Below are positions 26,333 to 35,710 of a stretch of DNA of 64,000 bases, piece by piece. Every line of letters starts with the position of its first letter. Within the stretch, counting starts at the first letter, position 1. The stretch covers positions 372,001-436,000 of the forward strand of contig NZ_FTOQ01000001.1 in assembly GCF_900156805.1 (NCBI RefSeq), read 5' to 3'. Both the position numbers and the translations under genes were made by a program. Under the pieces are notes generated by a model that had not been told where the DNA came from, made no database searches, and saw nothing but the letters and a program-made list of their open reading frames with translations. Origin of the DNA: Roseivivax lentus (GTDB lineage: Bacteria; Pseudomonadota; Alphaproteobacteria; Rhodobacterales; Rhodobacteraceae).

Positions 26333-27196
26333 GTGTTCGAGGCCGGGCTGAGGCAGGCGCAGGCGCGGATCGAGGCCGGGTTCGACGCCTGGCACGCGCG
26401 CGCGCCTCACCTGCCGGTGACCGAGGCGATGCGCTATGCCGTGCGGGGCGGCAAACGGCTGCGCGGGTATCTCGCGCTTGAATCCGCGCGGCTGCACGGG
26501 ATCGACGACGCGCTCAATCCCGCGCTCGCGATCGAAGCGATCCATGCCTACAGCCTCGTTCATGACGACCTGCCCTGCATGGACGACGACGATCTCAGGC
26601 GCGGTCAGCCGACCGTGCACCGCCAGTGGGACGAGGCGACCGCCGTGCTCGTCGGCGACGCGCTGCAGGCTTTGGGTTTCGAGCTGTGCCTCACGCCCGC
26701 GACCCACGAAGATGCGGGGGTGCGCGCGGATCTCGCGCTGAGCCTCGCCCGGGCCGCGGGCGCCGAGGGGATGGTGCTGGGCCAGGCGCTCGATATCGCG
26801 GCGGAAAGCGCGGCGGCGCCCCTGACGCTCGAGGAGATCACCGCGCTGCAGGCGGGCAAGACCGGCGCGCTGATCGTCTGGCCCGCGGAGGCCGGCGCGC
26901 GGCTCGCCGGGGCCGATCCCGCGCCGATGCGCGCCTATGCCGCGGCCCTGGGCCTCGCCTTCCAGATCGCCGACGACATCCTCGACGTGGAAGGCGACGC
27001 GGCGGCCATGGGCAAGGCCGCGGGCAAGGATGCCGCGCGGGGCAAGGCGACCTTCGTGTCGCATCTTGGGCTGGACGGCGCAAAACTGCGCGCGGCGGAG
27101 CTGGTGGACAGCGCCTGTGACGCCCTATCTCCCTATGGCGAGGACGCCCGCGGCTTGATTGACGCGGCCCGCTTCGTTATCGCCCGCGAGACCTGA
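26333..27196 (+). CDS. ispA: Farnesyl diphosphate synthase (geranyltranstransferase)
   Basis: A 287-residue prenyl synthase that adds isopentenyl diphosphate to DMAPP and GPP to make farnesyl diphosphate, the precursor of ubiquinone side chains and other isoprenoids. The first Asp-rich motif is DDLPCMDDDD (78-87), typical of bacterial FPP synthases, and the second is FQIADDILD (about 212-220). A GTG at 26333 with GAGG five bases upstream is the best start; no ATG fits the family N terminus. It follows xseB by 8 bp and precedes dxs, which supplies its substrates. Confidence 0.93.
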   Translation: MFEAGLRQAQARIEAGFDAWHARAPHLPVTEAMRYAVRGGKRLRGYLALESARLHGIDDALNPALAIEAIHAYSLVHDDLPCMDDDDLRRGQPTVHRQWDEATAVLVGDALQALGFELCLTPATHEDAGVRADLALSLARAAGAEGMVLGQALDIAAESAAAPLTLEEITALQAGKTGALIVWPAEAGARLAGADPAPMRAYAAALGLAFQIADDILDVEGDAAAMGKAAGKDAARGKATFVSHLGLDGAKLRAAELVDSACDALSPYGEDARGLIDAARFVIARET

Positions 27197-27244
27197 GCAC
27201 CGCGCGGGTTCCCATTCTGAGCGTCAAGGAGGCGCATCGCGTCC

Positions 27245-29170
27245 ATGTCCGACCGTCCGCAAACTCCGCTTCTCGACCGGGTGCAGGTGCCTGCCGATCT
27301 CAAGGGCCTCTCCGACCGCGAATTGCGCCAGGTGGCCGACGAGCTGCGCAGCGAGACCATCGCGGCGGTGTCGGAGACCGGCGGCCATCTCGGCGCGGGG
27401 CTGGGCGTCGTGGAGCTGACCGTCGCGCTGCACGCGGTCTGGGACGCGCCCCGCGACAAGATCATCTGGGACGTGTCGCACCAGAGCTATCCGCACAAGA
27501 TCCTCACCGGGCGCCGCGACCGCATCCGCACGATCCGCCAGAAGGACGGGCTGTCGGGCTTCACCAAGCGCTCCGAGAGCCCTTACGACCCGTTCGGCGC
27601 GGCGCACAGCTCCACCTCCATCTCGGCGGCGCTGGGCTTTGCCGCGGCGCGCGATCTGGGCGGCGCGTCCGAGACCGGGCATGGCGACGCCATCGCGGTG
27701 ATCGGCGACGGCGCCATGTCGGCGGGCATGGCCTACGAGGCGATGAACCATGCGGGTCACCTGGGCAAGCGGCTGATCGTCATCCTCAACGACAACGAGA
27801 TGTCCATCGCGCCGCCGGTGGGGGCGATGTCCTCCTACCTGTCGCAGCTTTATGCCGAGGCCCCGTTCCAGTCGCTGAAGGACGTGGCCAAGGGGGCGGT
27901 GTCCTTCCTGCCCGAACCCTTCCGCGAAGGCGCCAAGCGCGCCAAGGACATGATCAAGGGCATGGCGGTGGGCGGCACGCTCTTCGAGGCGCTGGGCTTT
28001 TCCTATCTCGGCCCCATCGACGGGCATGACATGGACAGCCTCCTGCCGGTGCTGCGCACCGTGAAGGCGCGGGCGCACGGCCCGATCCTGATCCATGTCA
28101 TCACCAAGAAGGGCAAGGGTTACGCGCCCGCGGAGGGCCGGCCGGATCGCGGCCATGCCACCGCGAAGTTCGACGTGGTCTCGGGCGAGCAGAAGAAGGC
28201 GCCGTCGAACGCGCCCTCCTACACCAAGGTCTTCGGCGAGACGCTGGTGCAGCTGGCCGCCGAGGACAGCCGCATCTGCGCCGTGACCGCCGCCATGCCG
28301 GACGGGACCGGGCTCAACCTGATGGCGGAGCGCTATCCCTCGCGCACCTTCGATGTGGGCATCGCCGAGCAGCATGGCGTGACCTTCGCGGCGGGGCTGG
28401 CGGCGGGCGGCATGCGGCCCTTCGCGGCGATCTATTCGACCTTCCTGCAGCGCGGATACGACCAGGTCGTGCATGACGTGGCGATCCAGCGCCTGCCGGT
28501 GCGTTTCGCCATCGACCGCGCGGGGCTGGTGGGGGCCGACGGCGCGACCCATGCGGGCAGTTTCGACACCGCCTTCCTGGCCAATCTTCCGGGATTCGTG
28601 GTGATGGCCGCCGCCGACGAGGCGGAACTGCGCCACATGGTGGCGACCGCGGCGGCGCATGACGCGGGCCCCATCGCCTTCCGCTATCCGCGCGGCGAAG
28701 GCGTCGGCGTCGAGATGCCCGAACGCGGAGAGGTGCTCGAGATCGGCCGCGGGCGGATGATCCGTCAAGGCGCGCGGGTGGCGCTTTTGTCCTTCGGCGC
28801 CCGGCTGAAGGAGGTCGTCGAAGCCGCCGAGGCGCTCGAGGCGCGGGGTATCTCGCCGAGCGTGGCCGATGCGCGCTTCGCCAAGCCGCTCGACCGCGAC
28901 CTGATCCTGACACTGGCGCGGGAGCACGAGGCGCTGATCAGCATCGAGGAGGGGGCTGTGGGCGGTTTCGGCAGCCACGTGGCGCAGCTTCTGGCGGAAG
29001 AGGGCGTCTTCGACAACGGATTGAAGTTCCGTTCCATGGTGCTGCCGGATACCTTCATCGACCAGGCGAGCCCGGCGGACATGTACGCGGTGGCGGGGCT
29101 GAACGCCTCCGATATCGAGGCCAAGGTGCTGGACACGCTGGGCGTCGCGCAGATGGGCCGGCGCGCCTGA
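27245..29170 (+). CDS. dxs: 1-deoxy-D-xylulose-5-phosphate synthase
   Basis: A 641-residue thiamine-diphosphate enzyme joining pyruvate and glyceraldehyde-3-phosphate, the entry step of the MEP isoprenoid pathway. The length is typical. Seen: the [12 protein letters not shown] start of the family (about 79-90), the TPP motif [13 protein letters not shown] (155-167), the catalytic Glu in [11 protein letters not shown] (about 369-379) and the transketolase C-terminal domain. The AAGGAGG ribosome site is somewhat far (about 12 bp) from the ATG. Last gene of the HDAC-xseB-ispA-dxs set. A dispersed repeat begins 4 bp after its stop. Confidence 0.96.
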   Translation: MSDRPQTPLLDRVQVPADLKGLSDRELRQVADELRSETIAAVSETGGHLGAGLGVVELTVALHAVWDAPRDKIIWDVSHQSYPHKILTGRRDRIRTIRQKDGLSGFTKRSESPYDPFGAAHSSTSISAALGFAAARDLGGASETGHGDAIAVIGDGAMSAGMAYEAMNHAGHLGKRLIVILNDNEMSIAPPVGAMSSYLSQLYAEAPFQSLKDVAKGAVSFLPEPFREGAKRAKDMIKGMAVGGTLFEALGFSYLGPIDGHDMDSLLPVLRTVKARAHGPILIHVITKKGKGYAPAEGRPDRGHATAKFDVVSGEQKKAPSNAPSYTKVFGETLVQLAAEDSRICAVTAAMPDGTGLNLMAERYPSRTFDVGIAEQHGVTFAAGLAAGGMRPFAAIYSTFLQRGYDQVVHDVAIQRLPVRFAIDRAGLVGADGATHAGSFDTAFLANLPGFVVMAAADEAELRHMVATAAAHDAGPIAFRYPRGEGVGVEMPERGEVLEIGRGRMIRQGARVALLSFGARLKEVVEAAEALEARGISPSVADARFAKPLDRDLILTLAREHEALISIEEGAVGGFGSHVAQLLAEEGVFDNGLKFRSMVLPDTFIDQASPADMYAVAGLNASDIEAKVLDTLGVAQMGRRA

Positions 29171-29174
29171 CCCC

Positions 29175-29380
29175 GATCCGGATGGGCGCGTGCCGCGCGC
29201 ATCCCTGGCCCGCTGATCGTGCCGATCATCGGGCGGTCAGAGGGGCCTTGCCCCTCTCTTGGCGGCAGGCCGCCAATTCACGCCCCGCGCGTTTTCCGAG
29301 AAAGATGAAGGGGCTTTCCGGGGCGCTCATGGCCGGGGCCGTCGCACCCGGTTCCCGGATCGCGGGAGCCGATGCGGCAA
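29175..29380 (+). repeat. Dispersed intergenic repeat, family A, copy 1
   Basis: About 206 bp, closely similar to 58737-58944 in the same orientation. The first ~130 bp are nearly identical and the last 18 bp (GGGAGCCGATGCGGCAA region) match again. It contains two hairpins: GAGGGG/CCCCTC (29240-29256) and TTGGCGG/CCGCCAA (29259-29276), then GAAAGATGAAG. Both copies start just after a plus-strand stop and end before a convergent minus-strand gene. Loops differ between copies while stems are kept. Confidence 0.85.
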
Positions 29381-29390
29381 TGGCCGCCGC

Positions 29391-30245
29391 CTAGGCGCCG
29401 TCTTCAAGGAGGGCGGCGAGGCCTTCGCGATAGCTCGGATAGGCCAGGGTCAGCCCCAGATCCGCCTTGATCTTCGCGTTGGAGACGCGCTTGTTGTCGG
29501 CGTAGAAGCTGCGTGCCATGTCCGACATCTCGGCCTCGTCGAAGGGCACTTCAGGGGGCACCGGCAGGCCCAGAAGTTCGGCTGCATGGGCGATCACGTC
29601 CTGCGGCGGGGCCGGTTCGTCGTCGCAGAGATTGTAGACCGCCCCTGGATCGGGGCTCTCGATCGAGGCGTGAAGCGCGCGGGCGATATCCTCCACATGA
29701 ATGCGGCTGAAGACCTGGCCGGGCTTCACGATGCGCTGGGCGCGTCCCGCGCGGACCTTGGCGAAGGGGCCGCGGCCGGGCCCGTAGATGCCGGCGAGCC
29801 GGAAGATGTGCAGCGGGAGGCCCGGAATATCGGCCCAGGCGGCCTCGGCGTCGACGCGGGCCGCGCCGCGTGCGCCGGATGGCGCGAGGGGCGCCGTCTC
29901 GTCGATCCAGGCGCCATCCGCATCGCCGTAGACGCCAGTGGTCGAGAGGTACCCCGCCCAGTCGAGATGCGGGGCGCGCGTGGCGATGGCGTCGCGGGCA
30001 AGGCGCAGGGCCGGATCGCCGTCATCGTCCGGGGAGGCCGAGATCAGCACATGCGTGGCGCGGGGCAGCGCGTCTTCGATGGCGTCCTTGTCCCACAGGA
30101 TCGGGGTGATGCCGGTGGCGCGCAGGCTTTCCAGTTTCGCGGGATCGCGGGTGGTGCCGATCACCTCCCAGCCTTGCGGCAAAAGGCGGCGGGTCAGCGC
30201 ACGGGCGGAATAGCCGTGGCCGAGGGAAAGGAGCGTCTGTGTCAT
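29391..30245 (-). CDS. NAD(P)-dependent epimerase/dehydratase-like protein (YeeZ type)
   Basis: A 284-residue Rossmann-fold protein of the extended-SDR type. The nucleotide site is an altered glycine motif, LLSLGHGYSARALTRRL at about 4-20. The catalytic-looking tyrosine sits in YLSTTGVYGD (about 98-107), and RLAGIYGPGRGPF is the familiar epimerase segment. E. coli YeeZ is similar but of unknown function; it may act on a sugar nucleotide or a damaged cofactor. The ATG at 30245 is chosen because it places MTQTLLSLGHG at the N terminus. Convergent to dxs, with the family A repeat between them. Confidence 0.8.
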   Translation of the reverse strand: MTQTLLSLGHGYSARALTRRLLPQGWEVIGTTRDPAKLESLRATGITPILWDKDAIEDALPRATHVLISASPDDDGDPALRLARDAIATRAPHLDWAGYLSTTGVYGDADGAWIDETAPLAPSGARGAARVDAEAAWADIPGLPLHIFRLAGIYGPGRGPFAKVRAGRAQRIVKPGQVFSRIHVEDIARALHASIESPDPGAVYNLCDDEPAPPQDVIAHAAELLGLPVPPEVPFDEAEMSDMARSFYADNKRVSNAKIKADLGLTLAYPSYREGLAALLEDGA

Positions 30246-30380
30246 GGGCGCGACCCTGCGCGGATCGGCGCCGCTTGGCAAGCACTTGGGCGGCGGATCG
30301 CCGAGGCCTTCGCAAGGCGCTTCCCAAGTCGGCACGGCACGGGCAAACCTGCCCCGGTTGTCATCAATCGGAGCGCGCAA

Positions 30381-30908
30381 ATGCGCCTTGCTGTCCCGTT
30401 TTGCCTAGCCGCGCTTGTGCTGTCCGCCTGCGCACCGGTGTCCGTGTCTTCCGTTGCGTCCGTGTCAGGCGCGACCAGCCGCGCCTTCCTGATGGTGGTC
30501 GACGAACCACAGGTGGCGCGCGCGGACACGATCCCGCTTCATCCCAACGAAACACCGGAGCTTCGCGCGCTCATCAACGAATATGCGGATCTCTACGGTG
30601 TGCCGCGTCCGCTGGTCCACCGCGTGGTGATCCGCGAAAGCACGCACCGGCCCTCTGCGCGGAACGGACCCTATTACGGGCTGATGCAGATCCTGCCCGA
30701 GACCGCGCGAACGATGGGGTTCCGCGGCGCGCCGTCCGACCTCTTGGATGCCGAGACCAACCTGAAATACGCGGTGAAATACCTGCGCGGGGCGTGGCTT
30801 CTGTCGGACGGGTCCTACGACACGGCGGTCAAGTGGTATTCGCGGGGCTATTACTACGAGGCCAAGCGCCAGGGCATGCTGGTCGAGACGGGCCTCCGGC
30901 CCAGCTGA
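30381..30908 (+). CDS. Small lipoprotein lytic transglycosylase
   Basis: A 175-residue GH23 protein with a lipoprotein signal: lipobox LSAC with the modified Cys17. The SLT domain has the catalytic Glu86 in VVIRESTHRPSA, then YYGLMQILPETARTMGF and a later KWYSRGYYYEA segment in place of the usual YNAG. It would be anchored in the outer membrane and cut peptidoglycan glycan strands. A stand-alone gene: the neighbours on both sides are on the other strand. The ATG at 30381 follows GGAGCG. Confidence 0.88.
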   Translation: MRLAVPFCLAALVLSACAPVSVSSVASVSGATSRAFLMVVDEPQVARADTIPLHPNETPELRALINEYADLYGVPRPLVHRVVIRESTHRPSARNGPYYGLMQILPETARTMGFRGAPSDLLDAETNLKYAVKYLRGAWLLSDGSYDTAVKWYSRGYYYEAKRQGMLVETGLRPS

Positions 30909-30911
30909 GGA

Positions 30912-31667
30912 TCAGCTCGCGTAATCGGAGCCTTCGGCATCGAGGATCGCGCGCAGCTCGGCGAGGTGCCGCACGTCCTGCTCGGGATAGGCTTCGAGTT
31001 CCCGCGCGGTCTTTTCCGCCACGTCGGCGCTCAGCACCTTGAGCGGACGGCCGGTCTGCAGCGCGAGCATGTAGTTCCGCGCCGCGCGCTCGAAATAATA
31101 AAGCCGGTTCCAGGTCTCGGCGACGGTGCCGCCGATCACCAGGACGCCGTGATTGCCCATCACCATGACGCGTGCCTTGGGGTCGGTGAATTGCGCCGCG
31201 CAGCGCGCGCCCTCATCGGCGAAGGCCAGCCCGCCGTAATCGCGGTCGATCACCACGCGGTCGTAGAACATCGCCGCGTTCTGATCGACGGGCGGCAGAG
31301 ACGGGTCCTCCAGCGAGGCCAGCGCGGTGGCATAGGGCGAATGCACGTGCATGACGCAGCGCGCCCAGCCCACATGGCGATGCATGCCGCCATGAAGGCC
31401 CCAGGCGGTGGGATCGGGCGCGTCCGGGCCCTCCATGGTGGCCGGGTCCTCCGCATCGACGAGGATCAGGTCCGAGGCACGGATGCGCGCGAAGTGCCGC
31501 TGGTTGGGGTTCATCAGGAAGCGCGTGCCGCTGTCGTTCACCGCGACGGAGAAGTGGTTCGCGACGCCCTCGTGGAGCGATTCGCGGACGGCCCAGCGGA
31601 AGGCGGCGGCGAGATCGCAGCGCATCTCCCAATGCTCGATATTGGCGATGGGGCGGGCGTCGGTCAT
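30912..31667 (-). CDS. Class II aldolase/adducin family protein
   Basis: A 251-residue metal-dependent aldolase-fold protein. The zinc histidines are in VMHVHSPYATAL (His107, His109), with a further histidine in GNHGVLVIGGT near residue 174 and the phosphate-binding-type segment NHFSVAVND at about 37-45. The family includes fuculose-phosphate aldolase, ribulose-5-phosphate epimerase and decarboxylases; substrate cannot be told. It overlaps the UbiH-type gene by 4 bp (its ATG with the upstream gene's stop) and is thus probably in the same operon. Confidence 0.85.
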   Translation of the reverse strand: MTDARPIANIEHWEMRCDLAAAFRWAVRESLHEGVANHFSVAVNDSGTRFLMNPNQRHFARIRASDLILVDAEDPATMEGPDAPDPTAWGLHGGMHRHVGWARCVMHVHSPYATALASLEDPSLPPVDQNAAMFYDRVVIDRDYGGLAFADEGARCAAQFTDPKARVMVMGNHGVLVIGGTVAETWNRLYYFERAARNYMLALQTGRPLKVLSADVAEKTARELEAYPEQDVRHLAELRAILDAEGSDYAS

Positions 31668-32890
31668 GTCATGTCCCTTGCCATGAGGTCGGGCAGATCG
31701 CCGTTCAGGCCCGCCGCTTCGCGCATGAAGCCGCGGCGCAGGCTGGGCAGGCGGTTCACTGCCATCATGCCCAGATCACGGGCGGTGCGCAGCAGCGCGG
31801 AATCGTTCGAGAAGAGCCGGTTGAAGAGGTCCGTGGCCATCCCCAGCGCGGCGGTGTCGAAACGCCGCCAGCGCGCATAGCGGTCGAGCACCGCGTCGCT
31901 GCCGATCGCCTCGCCGCGCCGTCTGGCAGCCGTCAGCACATGCGCCAGCGCCGCCACATCGCGCAGCCCTGCATTCAGTCCCTGTCCCGCGATGGGATGG
32001 ATGCCATGCGCGGCATCGCCCACCAGCGCTACCCGCGGCGCGGTGAAGCTTTGTGCCAGCGTCAGGTTCAGCGGATAGGTGTAGCGCGCCCCGGCGAGGG
32101 AAATTTCGCCCAGGAAATCGCCGAAGCGCGGGCGCAGGACGCTGAGATACTCGGCGTCGGACAGCCGGTCGATCTCCTCGGCGAGGCCGCGCCGTTCGCT
32201 CCACACGATGGAGGAGCGGTTGCCGGTCAGCGGCAGGATCGCGAGCGGACCGGAGGGCAGGAAGAGCTGGTGCGCGACGCCGTGATGGGGCCGCTCATGG
32301 GCGATGGCACAGACCAGTGCGGTCTGCGGATAGTCCCAGCCCGTCCGGCCGATGCCCGCGCGCTGCGCGGTGCCGCTTTGCCGGCCATCGGCGCCGACGA
32401 CCAGATCGGCGCTCAGCGTGGTGCCATCGGCCAGGGTCAGGGTCGCGCCGCTGTCGCCCACCGATTGGCCGGTCACGCGCGTCTCGTTGCGGATGGTGAT
32501 CCCGGGCGTCGCGTCGAGCCTGTCGAGCATGGCGCGGCGCAGATGCCGGTCCTCGATCATGTAGCCCATCGGGCCTTCCTCGAGCTCGGCCGCGTCGAAA
32601 TGCAGGCCCAGGGCCACCGCCGCGTCGCCCACGCGCCCGTCGGTGACCTTGATCTCCTGCATCGGCTGTGCGTGCGCCTCGAGCGCGTCCCACAAACCGA
32701 GATTGCGCAGAAGGCGCGTGGAGGCCAGCGCCATCGCGTAGCTGCGCCCGTCGAAGGCCGGATCGTCCAGAACCGCGCGCGGCGCGGCATCGAGAAGGGT
32801 GACCGACAGGCCCGCCCGCGCCAGCGCGAGGGCCGTGGCCCCGCCGGCAAGTCCGCCGCCGACGATGGCGATATTGGTGTCATTGCTCAT
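31664..32890 (-). CDS. UbiH/UbiF/VisC-type FAD-dependent hydroxylase
   Basis: A 408-residue flavoprotein monooxygenase of ubiquinone synthesis. FAD motifs: GGGLAGGATALALARAG at about 11-27, VVGADGRQS near 170, and LVGDAAHGIHPIAGQGLNAG near 285, the last being diagnostic of the UbiH group. It would hydroxylate the benzoquinone ring. Which position (C1, C5 or C6) is uncertain because alphaproteobacterial members differ in specificity. The ATG at 32890 starts right at the Rossmann fold. Its stop overlaps the start of the aldolase gene. ubiA for the same pathway lies at 61299. Confidence 0.88.
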   Translation of the reverse strand: MSNDTNIAIVGGGLAGGATALALARAGLSVTLLDAAPRAVLDDPAFDGRSYAMALASTRLLRNLGLWDALEAHAQPMQEIKVTDGRVGDAAVALGLHFDAAELEEGPMGYMIEDRHLRRAMLDRLDATPGITIRNETRVTGQSVGDSGATLTLADGTTLSADLVVGADGRQSGTAQRAGIGRTGWDYPQTALVCAIAHERPHHGVAHQLFLPSGPLAILPLTGNRSSIVWSERRGLAEEIDRLSDAEYLSVLRPRFGDFLGEISLAGARYTYPLNLTLAQSFTAPRVALVGDAAHGIHPIAGQGLNAGLRDVAALAHVLTAARRRGEAIGSDAVLDRYARWRRFDTAALGMATDLFNRLFSNDSALLRTARDLGMMAVNRLPSLRRGFMREAAGLNGDLPDLMARDMT

Positions 32891-32967
32891 GCGCCCGAAT
32901 ATGCCCCGCCCGGCGCCATTGTCCATGAGGCGCAGCGCCGCTAGCGTGGCCGCGACACGGAAAGGGT

Positions 32968-34308
32968 ATGCGCATGACCGACTGGACAGGGATGGAGGCC
33001 GTGGCGCTGGGCCGCGGCATCGCGGCGGGCGAGATCGATCCGGTCGCGCTGACCGAGGCCTATCTCGACAAGATCGCGGCCCATCCGCTGCGCGACCGCA
33101 TCTATGCCCGGCTCACCCCCGACCGCGCCCGGGCGGAGGCCCGCGCGGCCGCAGAACGCGCGCGGCTCGGCCTGCGGCGGTCGGTCCTCGACGGCGTGCC
33201 GGTGAGCTGGAAGGACCTTTTCGACACGGCATGCATCGTCACCGAGGCGGGCTCGGCCATGCTCGAGGGTCGCGTGCCCGCGCGCGACGCGGAGGTCCTG
33301 CAGGCGGCCACGGCGATGGGCCTCGTCTGCCTCGGCAAGACCCACCTGTCGGAGCTGGCCTTCTCCGGTCTCGGCCTCAATCCGGTGACGGAAACCCCGC
33401 CCTGCGTGAACGACGCGGAGGCCGTGGCGGGCGGCTCGTCCTCGGGTGCGGCGGCCTCGGTCGCCTTAGGTCTGGCGGCGGCGGGCATCGGCACCGATAC
33501 CGGCGGCTCGGTGCGGGTGCCGTCGGCCTGGAACGACCTCGTCGGGCTCAAGACCACCGCGGGGCGCCTGTCGCTTGCAGGCTCCGTGCCTCTGGCCAAG
33601 CGCTTCGACACGGTCGGCCCGCTTGCGCGCAGCGTGGCAGATGCGGCGGCCCTTCTGGGCGTGTTGGAGGGCCGGGCGGACGGGCCCGACCTGCGCGGGC
33701 CGGGCAACCTTGCCGGGCGCCGCTTCGCGCAGCTCACCACCATCGCGCAGGACGATCTGCGCCCCGAGGTCGCCGCGGGCTACGCCGATGCGCTGGGCCG
33801 TCTGCGCGCGGCGGGCGCCGAGATCGTCGATCTGGCCTTTCAAGATCTCGCAGGCCCGATGGGCGACGCGGCCATTCTCTATACCGGCGAGGCCTGGGGC
33901 CTCTGGGGCGACACGATCGAGGTCGCGGGCGACAAGATGTTCGCGCCGATCCGGGCGCGGTTCGAAGGCGGGCGCGATGTGAGCGCGGGCCAGTATGTGC
34001 GCGCCTGGGAACGGCTCGAGGCGGTGCGCGCGGATTGGCACCGGATGGCCGCGGCCTTCGACGCGGTGATCCTGCCCACGACTCCCAATATCGCGCCTGA
34101 CGCAACCCGCCTGATGGAAGATAACGACTACTACGTCACCGAGAACCTGCTCACCCTGCGCAATACGCGGATCGGCAACCTGATGGGCGTCTCGGCGGTC
34201 ACGCTGCCCACCGGTGCGCCCTCTGTGGGGCTGTCCCTGATGGGGGCGCCCCTGGGCGAGGCCCGGCTTTTGCGCGTGGCCGCGGCGGTCGAGGCGGTTC
34301 TCGGCTAG
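32968..34308 (+). CDS. Amidase (amidase signature family)
   Basis: A 446-residue amide hydrolase. The Ser-Ser-Lys triad is visible: Lys82 in PVSWKDLF, the GGSSSGAAAS block at 155-164, and the nucleophile Ser181 in GTDTGGSVRVPSA. No partner subunits of GatCAB are nearby and the length is below GatA, so it is more likely a free-standing amidase than the glutamyl-tRNA amidotransferase. Substrate unknown. Translation could start at 32968 or at the second ATG (32974); both follow AAAGGG. Divergent from the UbiH-type gene. Confidence 0.88.
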   Translation: MRMTDWTGMEAVALGRGIAAGEIDPVALTEAYLDKIAAHPLRDRIYARLTPDRARAEARAAAERARLGLRRSVLDGVPVSWKDLFDTACIVTEAGSAMLEGRVPARDAEVLQAATAMGLVCLGKTHLSELAFSGLGLNPVTETPPCVNDAEAVAGGSSSGAAASVALGLAAAGIGTDTGGSVRVPSAWNDLVGLKTTAGRLSLAGSVPLAKRFDTVGPLARSVADAAALLGVLEGRADGPDLRGPGNLAGRRFAQLTTIAQDDLRPEVAAGYADALGRLRAAGAEIVDLAFQDLAGPMGDAAILYTGEAWGLWGDTIEVAGDKMFAPIRARFEGGRDVSAGQYVRAWERLEAVRADWHRMAAAFDAVILPTTPNIAPDATRLMEDNDYYVTENLLTLRNTRIGNLMGVSAVTLPTGAPSVGLSLMGAPLGEARLLRVAAAVEAVLG

Positions 34309-34458
34309 GCGCGGGCCCCGATCCGCCCGGGCGTCCTGCGATTTTCCTGCCACAGGTGCCTGAACCTTCTGGGAAATTCTGGACGCAGACCCGGCAGCTG
34401 ACGTATCCTTCGTGCAAAGCGGGGCGCGCATGATCCCGCATTCATGAGGCAGTCGAGC

Positions 34459-35673
34459 ATGTTTCCCGAACGGTTTTCGGACCTTCCGGCCTATGCGTTC
34501 CCGCGTTTGCGGGCGCTTCTTGACGCCCATAGCCCGGGCGGAGAGGTCGTGCACATGACGATCGGAGAGCCGCGCCACCCGTTTCCGGACTGGGTCGGCG
34601 AGGTGCTGGCCTCCCATGTCGAGGGATTCGCGCGCTATCCCGTCAACGAGGGCTCGGACGGGCTGCGCCGCGCGATCACCGACTGGCTGGGGCGCCGCTA
34701 CGGTGTCGATCTCGATCCGGAAAGCCGGGTCATGGCGCTCAATGGCACGCGCGAAGGGCTTTACAACGCCGCGATGGCGCTCTGCCCCGAGACGAAGGAC
34801 GGAAAACGGCCCATCGTGCTGACGCCGAACCCGTTCTACCAGGTCTACGCGGTCGCGGCGCTGTCGGTGGGCGCGGAGCCCGTATTCGTGCCCGCCACCG
34901 CCGAAACCGGGCACCTGCCCGATTACGCGTCCCTGCCGCCCGAGACGCTGCGCCGTGTGGCGCTGGCCTATCTCTGTTCGCCCGCCAATCCGCAGGGCGC
35001 GGTGGCGACGCGCGGCTATTGGGAAACCCTGATCGGGCTCGCCGAGGAATACGATTTCCAGATTCTCGCCGATGAATGCTATTCGGAGATCTACCGCGAC
35101 GCACCCCCCACCGGCGCGCTGGAAGTGGCGCGCGACATGGGCGTGTCGCCGGAGCGCGTGGTGGCGTTCCATTCGCTCTCCAAGCGCTCGAACGTGCCGG
35201 GGCTGCGGTCGGGCTTCGTGGCGGGCGGGCCCGAGACGATCCGGCGCGTCAAGCAGTTGCGCGCCTATGCCGGTGCGCCGCTACCGATGCCTTTGCAGGC
35301 AGTGGCAGAACGGCTCTGGTCCGACGAGGCGCATGTGGCCGAGAACCGCGCGCTTTATGTCGAGAAATATGATATCGCGGACGAGATTTTCCGCGATGTG
35401 CCCGGGGCTTCGGCCCCCGAGGCGGGCTTTTTCCTGTGGCTGCCGGTCGAGGACGGCGAGGCAGCCGCGCTGAAGCTCTGGCAGGAGACCGGCGTGCGGG
35501 TCCTGCCGGGCGCCTATCTGTCGCGCGACACCGCGCCTTCGGCAGGGGGCGGCATGGCGGGGCACAATGCGGTCGGCAATCCCGGCGCGGGCTTCATCCG
35601 CGTGGCGATGGTGGCCCCCCGCGACGAGACCTTGGACGGGCTGACGCGGCTGCGTGCCTGTCTCTACGACTGA
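34459..35673 (+). CDS. Class I/II aminotransferase, DapC-like
   Basis: A 404-residue PLP-dependent fold-type I enzyme. The Schiff-base lysine is K242 in FHSLSKRSNVPGLRSGF, a motif typical of succinyldiaminopimelate transaminase DapC; SPANPQG at 174-180 and LADECYSEIY (203-212) bind the cofactor. In lysine synthesis DapC makes N-succinyl-LL-diaminopimelate. dapA is present elsewhere in the window, so the role fits, but other keto-acid transaminases share this fold. A GAGG site favours the ATG at 34459 over the one at 34444. ftsK follows 37 bp downstream. Confidence 0.8.
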   Translation: MFPERFSDLPAYAFPRLRALLDAHSPGGEVVHMTIGEPRHPFPDWVGEVLASHVEGFARYPVNEGSDGLRRAITDWLGRRYGVDLDPESRVMALNGTREGLYNAAMALCPETKDGKRPIVLTPNPFYQVYAVAALSVGAEPVFVPATAETGHLPDYASLPPETLRRVALAYLCSPANPQGAVATRGYWETLIGLAEEYDFQILADECYSEIYRDAPPTGALEVARDMGVSPERVVAFHSLSKRSNVPGLRSGFVAGGPETIRRVKQLRAYAGAPLPMPLQAVAERLWSDEAHVAENRALYVEKYDIADEIFRDVPGASAPEAGFFLWLPVEDGEAAALKLWQETGVRVLPGAYLSRDTAPSAGGGMAGHNAVGNPGAGFIRVAMVAPRDETLDGLTRLRACLYD

Positions 35674-35710
35674 ACGACGACAAGAACAAAAGACCAAGAC
35701 GAGGCGATGA

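Noticed and set aside
32968-34308. GatA subunit of glutamyl-tRNA amidotransferase
   Set aside because: Shorter than GatA and no gatB or gatC gene nearby; a free-standing amidase is more likely.
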